Source: an uncultured Clostridia bacterium (GTDB taxonomy: Bacteria; Bacillota; Clostridia; Christensenellales; Borkfalkiaceae). From it: a stretch of DNA of 64,000 bases. The notes below the pieces were generated by a model. That model worked only from the letters and a program-made list of their open reading frames with translations. It made no database searches and was not told the DNA's origin. The position numbers and the translations under genes are program-made. The number at the start of each line of letters is the position of its first letter. Position 1 is the stretch's first letter. The stretch spans positions 1 to 64,000 of the forward strand of contig CALVWW010000004.1 of assembly GCA_944368155.1 (NCBI GenBank), in the 5' to 3' direction. Below, one piece after another: positions 52,233 through 61,379 of this stretch.

Positions 52233-52263
52233 ATGATAAAGCATGGAGTAACTACACGGTCAA
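52233..52263 (-). promoter_or_regulatory. MerR-type promoter and operator of the MATE gene
   Basis: On the minus strand TTGACC (52263-52258) and TATCAT (52238-52233) are separated by 19 bases, the long spacer characteristic of MerR-activated promoters. The spacer carries an imperfect dyad, GTGTAGT against ACTCCAT. Confidence 0.8.
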
Positions 52264-52286
52264 GCGAATTTATATGATTTTTTAAT

Positions 52287-53099
52287 TTAATTTTTCAGGT
52301 GTGCTTTGATCTCGCAATAATAATCATCGAGATAGGGAAAGAGCTGGAGGCCGAGTTCTTCTGCATAGACAGCATCAATCTCACAGTCGTGTTTGTCTGT
52401 CCAATCATAAAGGGGCTTAAAATCTGCCTGTTCATTCTTGATTTGCAAAGTAAATACGATATATTTTCCGGCGGGCAACTTATAAAGATTTTCAGGGGGA
52501 ATATGAGCATACGACGAATCGCTCATCTTGAGGTACTCTCTTCGCTTTATAAACCTGCCCTCTCTGATTGCGTCCATATCAAGAATGTATCCGTATTTTC
52601 TTTTGATAGAGGGCGCATGGCGCAGCTCGTCTTTCACTGCATTTTGCAGGTTTGCATGGTAGCAGCGGGCGTCTTTGCCAAAACTCCCGGCAATGACGAT
52701 TTCTTCGTCCAGCCATTTTTCGCAGATATCCGTTGCTCCCTTTTTACTCTCTATTCTCTCATTTTCCCCGTCATACCACAAAATATCTTCCGCAACCCGG
52801 CGGTAGTACTCGCTGAGGCGTATCGCCTCCCGCCTGTACTCCATTAGAAGTTTTGTAATTTGCCTGTTGTCTTTCAGGGACAGAATTTTTCGTATCGTTT
52901 CAAGCGGAATATCCAGCTTTCTGCAAGTCGTGATAATGTCCAGCTGCCACAGATTTTTGAGAGAATAGTAACGGTATTGATTATCGGGGTCGGTATAGTC
53001 CGGCACAAGCAAGCCGATTTTGTTGTAAAAATGAAGCGTATCCTTTGAAACTCCGGTAAATTGGCTTACTTCGCCTATTCTGAAATATGCGTGTTCCAT
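52287..53099 (-). CDS. MerR-family regulator with ligand-binding C-terminal domain
   Basis: 270 residues from ATG 53099 (GGAGGG upstream). The N-terminal MerR domain (about 1-75) has FRIGEVSQFTGVSKDTLHFYNKIGLL and NQYRYYS. A coiled coil (about 80-115) leads to a GyrI-like effector domain (about 120-270) as in BmrR/BltR-type multidrug regulators. It is encoded upstream of the MATE pump on the same strand, with the 19-base-spacer promoter in the gap, so it is the likely activator of that pump. Confidence 0.93.
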   Translation of the reverse strand: MEHAYFRIGEVSQFTGVSKDTLHFYNKIGLLVPDYTDPDNQYRYYSLKNLWQLDIITTCRKLDIPLETIRKILSLKDNRQITKLLMEYRREAIRLSEYYRRVAEDILWYDGENERIESKKGATDICEKWLDEEIVIAGSFGKDARCYHANLQNAVKDELRHAPSIKRKYGYILDMDAIREGRFIKRREYLKMSDSSYAHIPPENLYKLPAGKYIVFTLQIKNEQADFKPLYDWTDKHDCEIDAVYAEELGLQLFPYLDDYYCEIKAHLKN

Positions 53100-53220
53100 T
53101 AACACCCTCCGCCCAATGACAAAGATTTGATGTGTGATACTGAGTTATTATAACATCAACGTCTATAAAAAGCAATGAGTTCGTATTCTTTCGATTTTTT
53201 GGGGATTATGATTTTTTCTA

Positions 53221-53520
53221 TTGCAAAAAAATAAACTGCCAATAAAAAAATATGACAGTACAGACGTAAAACCATATGGAGAATTAAAGAAAGAGATGGG
53301 CAAGATATTGCGAGCACTATGTGGGAGAAATAATAAAAACGCACGCAATATCAAAAATATACATATGTTAGTAAGCATTCCTCCTTATGTGAAAGTGTGT
53401 GACTTTGAAGGATACCTTAAAGATAAGAGTACAATGTTATATTTGAAAGGAAATTCCAACTTAAAATATAAATCTGGAAACAGACGTTTTTGTGTAAGTG
53501 GTATTACATTAGCACTTTGA
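53221..53520 (+). pseudogene. IS200/IS605 transposase (TnpA) remnant
   Basis: About 99 codons. The segment HMLVSIPPYVKV...FEGYLKDKS...NLKYKSGNRRF aligns with the IS200 TnpA stretch 'H-M-L-V-S-I-P-P ... GYLKGKS ... NLKYKxGNRxFW', and YGELKKEMGKIL matches the segment before it. The catalytic HUH motif is broken (N-I-H), the C-terminal region with the catalytic Tyr is absent, and no ends or start are clear. It sits in a very AT-rich stretch and must be dead. Apart from this and the palindrome at 53606-53670, the gap 53100-53923 shows no gene. Confidence 0.7.
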
Positions 53521-53605
53521 CGCAAACACTATATGGTATTGATATTTCCCTGTTTTATGTGCTAAACTATACTCGTTAACTGATTTGATTTTCAAATCTT
53601 TTGTC

Positions 53606-53670
53606 CTCCGTTTTGTTGTTTTTAATTGCAACTGACAGGTCACATTACCATTTTAACAAAACGGAGTTTT
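53606..53670. repeat. Inverted repeat near the IS200 remnant
   Basis: CTCCGTTTTGTT (53606-53617) and AACAAAACGGAG (53655-53666) are perfect inverted copies 37 bases apart, followed by TTTTT. It may be a terminator or an element end. Confidence 0.5.
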
Positions 53671-53923
53671 TATTTCAATACCACATCGGCAAAAGCCTAT
53701 CACTCTGGAATAACAGCGGGCTTTATATGCAATTAAAACGACGTACGCCCGCGCATATAACACGCGGGGCGCATCGCCGGGCTGATTATTGCAATCGGAT
53801 ATGCTCAGTTATAAAAAACGTATTTTAATGAATTTTTAAAACTCAAGCCGCGCGCCGTTTCGGCGCGCGGCTTGTTCCGCATTTATGATATGCTTTTTTC
53901 CTTTGAGTTGCTTTCAGGTAAGT

Positions 53924-56900
53924 TTATTTACTCCTGCGCTTTAAAAGCGTGAGCACAAGCACCGCTATTACAAGCACGGCGAGGACGCAGACTATCACAT
54001 ACAGGCCTATCATCTCGCCAGACATTCCCGTATCGGCAGTCACTTCGTCGGTGAGGGAATCTACAGCGCCCTGAAGTGCACCCACCTCTTCGGCTATTCC
54101 CGCAAGGCCCTCAAAGTTGCCGTCGTATGCAGACACCGCCTCGGCTATAGCATCTGCCGCGCTTTGAAGCTTTTCTATCTCTTCGCTCGTACCAAGCCCT
54201 GAAAGAGTGTTCTTTATGCTTGCGAGCGCGCTCTCGACGGTATCGATAAACGTACTCTGCGTGTTGCTTACGATTATTTGCAGTTTTTGAATAGATTCAA
54301 CCATTGCAGATATATCTTCTATATCCGAGCTTGCATTCCCGAGGCTTGCCACAGCATCTGCAAGGGCCGCCTTGATTTCGTCCACCACGCCGCTGAGTCC
54401 GGCGATGTCGCCGAGACTTTCCTCGATTCTGCCCACCGCGGTCGACAGCGCGTCTATCTTACCGCTCAAAGCCGCGATATCTTCCTCAGCCTGCGCAAGT
54501 TGCGCAGCCGCATCAGCTATCTCTGCAAGGCCGAGCGTTTCATATGTTTCAATCTCGGCAGCCGAGGCAGCGCCGTTTATAGCCGAAATTATATAAGTGG
54601 GGACGGCTATGTTCGCATCTTCGGCGGCGGCGTTGACACTTGATACGGCTTCCGCCCTCAGGCCGCTTATATAGCTGTAGTAACTGTCTGCCGCATCGAA
54701 CGCTGCAAGTCTTCCTATTGCCACTTCCGCCAAGCTTGTTGCTGCCGAAAGCGCCTCATACGCCTCAGTAACCGCCGCGGCATTGCTGTCGGACCCGGCA
54801 AGGGCGGTTATATCGCTCCACGCAAAGCCGAGCGACGAGAGATAAACGCGCACGTCGGCCTGAGCTTCGAGGCCGGCGATTACAACGTCCCCGGAAGTTT
54901 CCGTCGATTCAAACACCACATAATATCCGTCATACTCAACAGTTTCAAACGAATCTGCAAGAAGCGTTTCGTCGGGCAGTTCGCTGAATGAGCCGCCGGC
55001 GATAAACGAAGCGACATTCTGACTTTCAACGCCGCCGTTGAATGTTCCGCCCGTTACAGATATTTCAATATTGTCGACAGTATCGCCCTGAAGGTCAACT
55101 TCGTAAACAGCTTTGCCGTTTGCGCCCTCGGCAACAAAAGTTCCTCCGCTTACTATGACATCAATAGGTAAATCTGTTGTATGTTGCGATACAGCTAACG
55201 CCGCTCCGTATACGGTAGTTCCGTTTCCGTTGGGACTAGTTTCAAAATCCCCCGTGCTGATGAAGGTGCCTCCTTCTATGGTAGCTTTGCCTGCCCTCAA
55301 TTCAATCGCCGTACCGCCGGTTATAACGGTATTGTTGCCGCTGATATTGAGGATACCATACTGAGGATGATAGATTGCCCAGCTGTCGGGCACTGTTATT
55401 ACAGTGTTCTCTATATATATTACAGTGCCATGATTTGCGCCGTTACCTACAACGCCATAAACGACGGCCTCAATAGTACTGTCGATAACAGTAAACGACG
55501 TATATTCCGATGAATCTGCCTCTATCGCGTCCGAAGCACTTGCGTTACCGTAATCGCCTACAACCATCACGCCGCTGTCATCGCTTTTTACTATAGAATT
55601 TTTCATAACAAGCGACGAATCATAGCCTTGTATAAGATATGCGCCATATGCCGCATGGTCATAATCCTGATACTCTGCAGGCCTCGTCACCTCTATTGTA
55701 GAGTTGACTATTTCGACATCGGGAGAAGCAACGAGCACGCCCAATGTAATTGAACCTATGGCATTTACGGTTATATTTACATTATCGATAACTACGGGAC
55801 TGAGAGTTTGAACGGCCGATAACTGACCTGTTGTATGCCCGTTCATATTTACGGTGATATTGCTGAGCACTATGTCGGTGAGCCCTGAAGATATTGACAC
55901 ACCCATTGTACCATAATAGTCGTTGCCGACTACGCTCTCATCATCCGAACTGTTTGTAATCGTTACGCCGCTTGCAGAGATACTCGCTATGCTGGTGATT
56001 GCCGAAGATGTTGTACCGCCTGTAATATCGCAGCCGTTCAAATCAAGGACAACGGCTCTATTTATCCTGATTGCAGTTTCGGTTTTTATATCTGCCAATA
56101 ACGTTATAGTATCGCCGTCGGCTGCATTATTTATTGCTTCCTGCAAAGTAGCGTAATATGCATTGCCGACCTGCGCTACGCCTGTATTTTCTTCGGCTGC
56201 AAAATCTTCTTCGGCAACAACTTTATATGTCCCGTCTGCAGCAGGATAAAGGACCGAATCGCCTGCGACATATGAAGCAGACACAGCCTCGCTGAATGTG
56301 CCGTTTAAAATAAAACCGGTTAGATTTTCACTTTCAACAGGCTGCGAATATGTACCACCCGTAATAGATATATCAATTTCGTCTGTAGCTACATCATTCA
56401 GTAAATCGGCCTCGTAAACTGACAAGCCATCCGTTGAAACTGAACTATATGTACCGCCTGAAAGAGTTACTTTTATAGGTAAGTTTGTTGAATGCTGCGA
56501 TACAACTATTGCCGCACCGTCGACACTGGAACCGCCGCCCGCATTATCAGAGATGGCGAATTCAGGCCAGTCGGCTTTTATTGTCCCTGCATTAACATTG
56601 AGTATGCCTGCACGCACCTCTATGCCCGAACTTCCCTCTATGACGGTATCTTCACCGTTGATATTGAGTATGCCGTACTGAGGCTGATATATACCCGGTC
56701 CCTGCTGAGCTGTCAACGTTGAATTATTAACATTAATTACAGTGCCGCTGTACTTATCGGCGGAACTTCCGATTCCACTGATTGCCAAGGCATAAGCGCT
56801 TACACTTGCATTATTTAAATTAAGCGTATTGTAAGTCGAGCTATCAGTTTCAACCGCCTCGGCAGGTGTAGCATTTCCTAAAAACACAATTCCGTTGCCG

Positions 56901-57802
56901 TTCGATTCAATAGTTATATTTTCTATTGTTAAATTTGCGCCTTCCGAATGAATGACGCTGTATTCGTTGCCGCCTTCGCCGTATTTATTTATCAATTTGC
57001 TCTCTTCTTCTGAGCTGTTGGTAATAACGACGTTTTCGCCCGTTACGCTAATTAGATTATTATTCAATGTCCCCGCATACGTGATGTCGTGGCCGTTGAG
57101 GTCGAGAGTAACAGATTCATCTAATGTAATAAAGTTCGTTTGTTCAACATCTGCGATTAAAGTAACTGTTCCGCCTGCCGCATTTGTAGCCGCGTTGGAT
57201 ATAGTTGCAAATACATATCTTACTCCGTCAAGCGTAATTTCAGCAACAGGCGCGCCGCCGACATTATATCCTCTATTTCCAAAAGATATATACGTGCCTA
57301 TGGAACAATTCTCTGCAAGATAAGAGGCTGGAATAAGTGTGGCAAACCTGCCGCCGCTTATCGAAATTGAACCTGTATTCGAAAGGTCATTTTTAAAATA
57401 ACCACCCTCTATTGTGAGTGTGCCGGCGTTATTTACGGCATAACCCGACTCATCCTCTGTAGAAACCACAGCATTGATTGTACCCTGAATTATGAGGTTG
57501 CCGTTGTTTGTTATCGCCGAGCCGCCGGCAACGGTTATATCATTGGAGTCAAGGTTTAAAGTAATATTCTGACCTTCGGCTATCGTGATGTTTTCGGTAA
57601 AATTGCTTTCTAAAGTAATTGTCGTAGCCGCCGTGCCTGCCGCATCGATTGCGTCTTGTAAAGAAGTGTTATTAGTGTCATCTGCTGTTACGGTAACCTC
57701 TTCAGCGGCTGCCGGCGCCCAGCTTATTGCGCAAGCAATAAGCACCGCTGCAAAAATCGAGGCCAGTAACACCCAAAAGCACTTCCTTCTGGTTGTTAAC
57801 AT
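53924..57802 (-). CDS. Large beta-helix surface protein with C-terminal membrane anchor
   Basis: 1292 residues. N-terminal signal peptide (about 1-34, ending AAAEE) and a C-terminal membrane helix (about 1265-1287) with basic KRRSK. No LPxTG sortase motif is present. Residues about 50-950 are pectate-lyase-like, right-handed beta-helix repeats; two copies of a module start 'TLQEAI/SLQDAI...D..TI.L' and contain 'YGILNI.G..TVI.G..IE.RAG', indicating an internal duplication. Residues about 1000-1240 are Ala-rich helical coiled coil, a stalk. A surface adhesin or glycan-binding protein is likely. No neighbour shares its job. Confidence 0.88.
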   Translation of the reverse strand: MLTTRRKCFWVLLASIFAAVLIACAISWAPAAAEEVTVTADDTNNTSLQDAIDAAGTAATTITLESNFTENITIAEGQNITLNLDSNDITVAGGSAITNNGNLIIQGTINAVVSTEDESGYAVNNAGTLTIEGGYFKNDLSNTGSISISGGRFATLIPASYLAENCSIGTYISFGNRGYNVGGAPVAEITLDGVRYVFATISNAATNAAGGTVTLIADVEQTNFITLDESVTLDLNGHDITYAGTLNNNLISVTGENVVITNSSEEESKLINKYGEGGNEYSVIHSEGANLTIENITIESNGNGIVFLGNATPAEAVETDSSTYNTLNLNNASVSAYALAISGIGSSADKYSGTVINVNNSTLTAQQGPGIYQPQYGILNINGEDTVIEGSSGIEVRAGILNVNAGTIKADWPEFAISDNAGGGSSVDGAAIVVSQHSTNLPIKVTLSGGTYSSVSTDGLSVYEADLLNDVATDEIDISITGGTYSQPVESENLTGFILNGTFSEAVSASYVAGDSVLYPAADGTYKVVAEEDFAAEENTGVAQVGNAYYATLQEAINNAADGDTITLLADIKTETAIRINRAVVLDLNGCDITGGTTSSAITSIASISASGVTITNSSDDESVVGNDYYGTMGVSISSGLTDIVLSNITVNMNGHTTGQLSAVQTLSPVVIDNVNITVNAIGSITLGVLVASPDVEIVNSTIEVTRPAEYQDYDHAAYGAYLIQGYDSSLVMKNSIVKSDDSGVMVVGDYGNASASDAIEADSSEYTSFTVIDSTIEAVVYGVVGNGANHGTVIYIENTVITVPDSWAIYHPQYGILNISGNNTVITGGTAIELRAGKATIEGGTFISTGDFETSPNGNGTTVYGAALAVSQHTTDLPIDVIVSGGTFVAEGANGKAVYEVDLQGDTVDNIEISVTGGTFNGGVESQNVASFIAGGSFSELPDETLLADSFETVEYDGYYVVFESTETSGDVVIAGLEAQADVRVYLSSLGFAWSDITALAGSDSNAAAVTEAYEALSAATSLAEVAIGRLAAFDAADSYYSYISGLRAEAVSSVNAAAEDANIAVPTYIISAINGAASAAEIETYETLGLAEIADAAAQLAQAEEDIAALSGKIDALSTAVGRIEESLGDIAGLSGVVDEIKAALADAVASLGNASSDIEDISAMVESIQKLQIIVSNTQSTFIDTVESALASIKNTLSGLGTSEEIEKLQSAADAIAEAVSAYDGNFEGLAGIAEEVGALQGAVDSLTDEVTADTGMSGEMIGLYVIVCVLAVLVIAVLVLTLLKRRSK

Positions 57803-58086
57803 TTTTTACCTCCGTTTCAATTTTCTGCTCTTATGCGCGCCTTTTTCCGCATCTGCCGCCTTTGCCTGCGGCGCAAAAATTTTTTACGCACATTAATAAG
57901 TAAACATATTTTACCACCTCACGCCTTACAAGTCAACGGCACGGGGACAAAAAGAAACAACCTTTGCAAATTTTTTACAAGCTGCCCAAAGCATACGGGA
58001 AAAGCAAACTGCAAACGCGCGGCAGTAATACAACGGGCGTTGTGAATGCATGAACATAATTTTATGAGGCAAATTTAAATTGAGTG

Positions 58087-58115
58087 TTGCAATCGTACAA
58101 AATATGTGATAAAAT
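58087..58115 (+). promoter_or_regulatory. Sigma-A promoter of the KDPG aldolase gene
   Basis: TTGCAA (58087-58092), 17 bases, TAAAAT (58110-58115), 79 bases before the ATG. The rest of the gap 57803-58194 shows no gene. Confidence 0.75.
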
Positions 58116-58194
58116 ATTTCTGAAGTCGGGGTGCATGATTGCATGCGCCCGCGTGATTGAGCAATTTTTTGAAAAATCGGAGGATATTTTTAAC

Positions 58195-58815
58195 ATGACA
58201 GAACAGCAGATGATTGAAAAAATCAAGGAAGTCAAAGTTGTACCCGTTGTAGTTTTCAACTCTATCGACGAGGTAATGCCCAAGATGACGGCGCTTGTTA
58301 AGGGCGGACTGCCCTGCGCGGAAATAACCTTCCGCACGGCGTGCGCAGCCGAAGCCATCAAGCTCACGGTGGATAACTTCCCCGAGATGCTCGTTGGCGC
58401 CGGGACCGTTATAAACAGGAATCAGTGCGAGCAGGCAATTGTTGCAGGCGCGAAATTCATAGTTTCGCCCGGCTTCTCGCCCGAAGTTGCCGATTGCTGC
58501 GCCGAGCACAACATGCTCTATCTGCCCGGCATAGTTACTCCCACCGAGGCCATGGCTGCCATTGCAAAGGGTTTGACTACATTGAAGTTCTTCCCCGCTT
58601 CGAACTACGGCGGGCTCAAGACCATAAAGGCCATCTGCGCGGCTTTCCCTTACCTTCAGATAATGCCCACCGGCGGCGTTTCGGCAGACAATATCCTTGA
58701 GTATCTTGCATACGACAAGATAATAGCCTGCGGCGGCAGCTGGATGATGAGCGGCACTCCCGACGAAATCGAGGCAAAGACAAGAGCCGTTGTCGAGCTT
58801 GTAAAAAACGCATAA
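58195..58815 (+). CDS. eda: KDPG/KHG aldolase
   Basis: 206 residues. It splits 2-keto-3-deoxy-6-phosphogluconate into pyruvate and glyceraldehyde 3-phosphate, and can act on 4-hydroxy-2-oxoglutarate. CAEITFRT carries the catalytic Glu (about 44), LVGAGTV and VSPGFSP follow, and LKFFPAS contains the Schiff-base Lys (about 129). The ATG at 58195 follows GGAGG, 12 bases away. It is alone between two hairpins, so kinase or dehydratase partners must be elsewhere. Confidence 0.96.
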   Translation: MTEQQMIEKIKEVKVVPVVVFNSIDEVMPKMTALVKGGLPCAEITFRTACAAEAIKLTVDNFPEMLVGAGTVINRNQCEQAIVAGAKFIVSPGFSPEVADCCAEHNMLYLPGIVTPTEAMAAIAKGLTTLKFFPASNYGGLKTIKAICAAFPYLQIMPTGGVSADNILEYLAYDKIIACGGSWMMSGTPDEIEAKTRAVVELVKNA

Positions 58816-58840
58816 AAAATAATTAAAATATTTTAAATAA

Positions 58841-58870
58841 AAAATTCCGTGTTTTATACACGGAATTTTT
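58841..58870 (+). terminator. eda terminator
   Basis: AAATTCCGTGT pairs with ACACGGAATTT (with a TTTAT loop), followed by TTTTATTATTTTT. A second strong hairpin, AGCCGGGGCGC-TTT-GCGCCCCGGCT, follows at 58893-58918. Confidence 0.9.
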
Positions 58871-59034
58871 TATTATTTTTTATTATAAAAAGAGCCGGGG
58901 CGCTTTGGCGCCCCGGCTGCTCATTTTTAAGGAGAGATTCACTTATGCGCCGCCATACCGGCCGGCGCGGGTAAATTGAATTTTGTTATTTTTTGCGCTG
59001 AAGCAAATCATTTACCGACCGCTCCGGCCCCTGA

Positions 59035-59094
59035 CTAAACGGGCGGATTTTCCTCCGATGAGTTCGTCTTTTTGGCAATTCTGAAAATTTTCAT
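59035..59094 (-). CDS. Possible 19-residue peptide after hsp20
   Basis: ATG at 59094 follows AAGGAGGAAAAATT, one of the best ribosome sites in the window, and the frame runs 19 codons (MKIFRIAKK, then an acidic part) to TAG. It lies 68 bases after the hsp20 stop, on the same strand. It could be a small protein or a coincidence. Downstream at 58962-59030 an imperfect inverted repeat (GGCCGGCGCGGGTAAAT and ATTTACCGACC..CCGGCC) may end the transcript. The rest of the gap 58871-59162 holds the second eda hairpin and a nine-codon frame with a ribosome site at about 58954. Confidence 0.35.
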   Translation of the reverse strand: MKIFRIAKKTNSSEENPPV

Positions 59095-59162
59095 AATTTT
59101 TCCTCCTTGCTTGATTTTACCGCCTTCATATGGGGAAAATGAATGACTGTGTTGCTGAAAAT

Positions 59163-59591
59163 TTACTCGATTTCAATGTTGTGCGAAGGGAGTTTTTTAG
59201 GCTCTTTCTTGGGAACGAAGATATTGAGCATACCGTTTTCGTACTTTGCCTTTATGCTGCCCTGCTCCACATCTTCTCCGACATAGTAGCTGCGCTGGCA
59301 ACTTACCGAGCATTCCTTGCGGATATACTTCTCGTTCTTGCCGTTTTCTTCATCCTTGCTGCTCTTTGAAGCGCTTACCGTAAGGTAACCGTTTTCCAAA
59401 GATACCTTTATGTCCTTCTTATCAAACCCGGGCATTTCCACCTCGAGCTGATAGCCTCCGTCTGTCTCCTTTATATCGGTGCGCATACTGTCGTAACTCT
59501 CGTCATAGAACACCGGTTTAAAGAAATCGTCGAATGCGTCGAAGAAGGGGTCACGGGGATAGGAATTTCTTTTCTGTAAATAATTTTTCAT
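59163..59591 (-). CDS. Hsp20/alpha-crystallin small heat shock protein
   Basis: 142 residues. An ATP-independent holdase chaperone. The N-terminal region (SYPRDPFFDAFDDFF) precedes the alpha-crystallin domain, with GGYQLEVEMPGFDKKDIKVSLENGYLTV and, later, ENGMLNIFVPKKE (the 'GxLxIxxP' motif). The C-terminal tail carries 'IEIE' in place of the I-x-I groove motif. No CIRCE operator precedes it. Its ribosome site lies in an A/T-rich hairpin that could act as an RNA thermometer. Confidence 0.95.
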   Translation of the reverse strand: MKNYLQKRNSYPRDPFFDAFDDFFKPVFYDESYDSMRTDIKETDGGYQLEVEMPGFDKKDIKVSLENGYLTVSASKSSKDEENGKNEKYIRKECSVSCQRSYYVGEDVEQGSIKAKYENGMLNIFVPKKEPKKLPSHNIEIE

Positions 59592-59602
59592 AATATTTAA
59601 AT

Positions 59603-59625
59603 CTCCTTTAAAATTTATTTAAAGG
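59603..59625 (-). promoter_or_regulatory. Possible RNA thermometer at the hsp20 ribosome site
   Basis: In the mRNA, CCTTTAAA (59625-59618), a TAAAT loop and TTTAAAGG (59612-59605) form an eight-pair stem with only two G-C pairs. The 3' arm is part of the Shine-Dalgarno AAAGGAG (59609-59603), 11 bases before the ATG. Short, weak hairpins that hide the site are a known way to heat-control small heat shock genes. Confidence 0.5.
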
Positions 59626-59734
59626 ATCGGGTCGTTGGCCTTGATTCTTTTTTCATTTTATTTATAATCAATTTTAGTTCTTTTAAAACACGCCGCAAAA
59701 ATTTTTTTTACGAATAGTTTTTGCCTTTGAAAAT

Positions 59735-59765
59735 GCAGCGGGGCGGCAAATTGCCGCCCCGCTGC
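59735..59765 (-). terminator. Terminator of the MscS unit
   Basis: GCAGCGGGGCGGCAA pairs with TTGCCGCCCCGCTGC. It lies 43 bases past the stop of the gene at 59808. Confidence 0.75.
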
Positions 59766-59807
59766 ATTAAATCTGTTCCGTATGATTAAACTCTGTTTTT
59801 TGCGCAA

Positions 59808-60314
59808 TCATTTACGCTTTAATGCATTGTCGCGCTCGATTACGTCGTCGAGAACGGCTATTGCTTCGGACACCTTTTCCGCGGCGAGATTTATACCGTC
59901 GGGTTCGGCCGCCTCCTTTTTGCCCAGCTTATAGGGAGCAAGCTCGGCGCGCGCCTCGCTTATCAGGGCAGCTATTTTGCCGAGGTCGGCATACCTCTCC
60001 TTTTCGGCAAGCATCGTGGCGACGTATGCAAGATTATCGGCCGTATAAATCACGCGCGAAACTTTTTTAATAAAATCCATGCGCTTCTTTTCCGCCGACG
60101 AAATCTCGTTTATCTCGTCGAGCAGCGAAGAGAGTTTCTTTTTCAACTCGCCGTGACGGGGCAGACGGGACTGCTTGTGCAACACGACAAGCAAAATTAT
60201 GCTTATTACAATTATTGCGGCAAACACTGCATATTGAATTACAAGGTCCCATATTTCCGTGTTGCCGTCATTCGCCTCTCCCGCGGCGAGCAGGACTGAT
60301 AACAGGTTATTCAT
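59808..60314 (-). CDS. Single-helix membrane protein with coiled coil, unknown
   Basis: 168 residues from ATG 60314 (GGAGGG upstream). A short outside N-terminus with EANDGNTE, one membrane helix (about 23-45), then a long charged helical cytosolic part (about 60-165; KKKLSSLLDEINEI, EKKRMDFIKKVSRVIY). No family recognised. It overlaps the mscS gene by eight bases, so they are coupled; a partner or regulator of the channel is inferred from that only. Confidence 0.75.
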   Translation of the reverse strand: MNNLLSVLLAAGEANDGNTEIWDLVIQYAVFAAIIVISIILLVVLHKQSRLPRHGELKKKLSSLLDEINEISSAEKKRMDFIKKVSRVIYTADNLAYVATMLAEKERYADLGKIAALISEARAELAPYKLGKKEAAEPDGINLAAEKVSEAIAVLDDVIERDNALKRK

Positions 60315-61140
60315 CTTCACCCTCCTTTGCGCCGAGGTCTACCTGCACCCTGCGGGCGGAAGGTTCGGCACCCAGTTCGCGTATTGTGGAGTAAATTATC
60401 TCCTTTACGTCCGTTTTGGCCGCGCCGAACGACTCCACTGCCGACCATGCGTAGGCGGTGCATTTTACCGTAGATTCGCCGAAGCTGTCGAAACTTACGG
60501 AGGGCGCGGGCGAATTGATTATATTTTCACTGCCCTCCATCTTCTGCAAAATTATTTCGCGTACTTTGACGGCGTCGGCAGAATAAGAGATGTAAAAGGG
60601 CAGTTCAACGCGCCTTAATGGCATATTGCTCTCGTTGACAAGCGTTTCGGAGAGGACGTCGCTGTTCGGGATTATAACTTCTTCGTTATTGAAGGTGAGG
60701 ATTTTTGTGTTGAACAGGCGTATATCCTGCACCGTGCCCTCCTTTCCGTTAATCATAATCGTGTCGCCCTTTTTGAAGGGTTTGGTGAAGATTATGATTA
60801 CGCCGTTTGCCAAAGAAGCGAGGCTGTCCTTCAAGGCGAGGGCGACGGCGAGAGCTATTGCCGAGAATGCGGCGATTATGCCTGCCGTTGAGATGCCGAG
60901 AGAACTTACGACGACTATCACAAGCGCAATGTACAAAACTACCGTGATAATTGAAATCACAAATGTTGCGGCGGCATTATCCAGCCTGCTCTTGAGCGCC
61001 GTTCTGCGCACAATCATGCGGACTATCTTTAAGATAACCAGCCCGAGCAGGGCGAAGGCTATCGTGCGGACTATCGTAAGGCCGCCGTCGTACAGAAAAT
61101 CATTGAAAAAATTCTGCACACCTTTCCAGAAATCTTCCAC
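60307..61140 (-). CDS. MscS-type mechanosensitive channel
   Basis: 277 residues, the compact MscS form that releases solutes on hypo-osmotic shock. Three membrane helices (about 20-40, 58-80, 85-110). The pore helix is Gly/Ala-rich (SLASLANGVIIIFTKPFKKGD), and TVQDIRLFNTKILTFNNEEVIIPNS is the beta domain signature. It is the first gene of a two-gene unit. The 306-base gap 61141-61446 holds its upstream region and the ECF promoter but no gene. Confidence 0.94.
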   Translation of the reverse strand: MEDFWKGVQNFFNDFLYDGGLTIVRTIAFALLGLVILKIVRMIVRRTALKSRLDNAAATFVISIITVVLYIALVIVVVSSLGISTAGIIAAFSAIALAVALALKDSLASLANGVIIIFTKPFKKGDTIMINGKEGTVQDIRLFNTKILTFNNEEVIIPNSDVLSETLVNESNMPLRRVELPFYISYSADAVKVREIILQKMEGSENIINSPAPSVSFDSFGESTVKCTAYAWSAVESFGAAKTDVKEIIYSTIRELGAEPSARRVQVDLGAKEGEDE

Positions 61141-61379
61141 TTACCTGTCTCCTTAAAATTTATTTCGCCGCACCGCGCGGCGGACGGGCGCAGATATATT
61201 ATTTGCCGTCTGCACCCGTAATTTACATTTTAGCACAACAAAAATCAGTAGTAAATTATTTTTTTGCAAAACAGGCGCATTGCACCGCGCCGTTTTTGCG
61301 CACGATGACGAAGCCGAGACTAACGCCGCGCCGCAACAAAAAATTTTGCCGCAAATGCAATAAAATTAAAATTTTACTA

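Noticed and set aside
53924-54060. Sortase anchoring of the large surface protein
   Set aside because: No LPxTG-like motif lies before the final helix; only ADTGMSGE is seen.
59592-59807. CIRCE (HrcA) operator upstream of hsp20
   Set aside because: No TTAGCACTC-N9-GAGTGCTAA is present.
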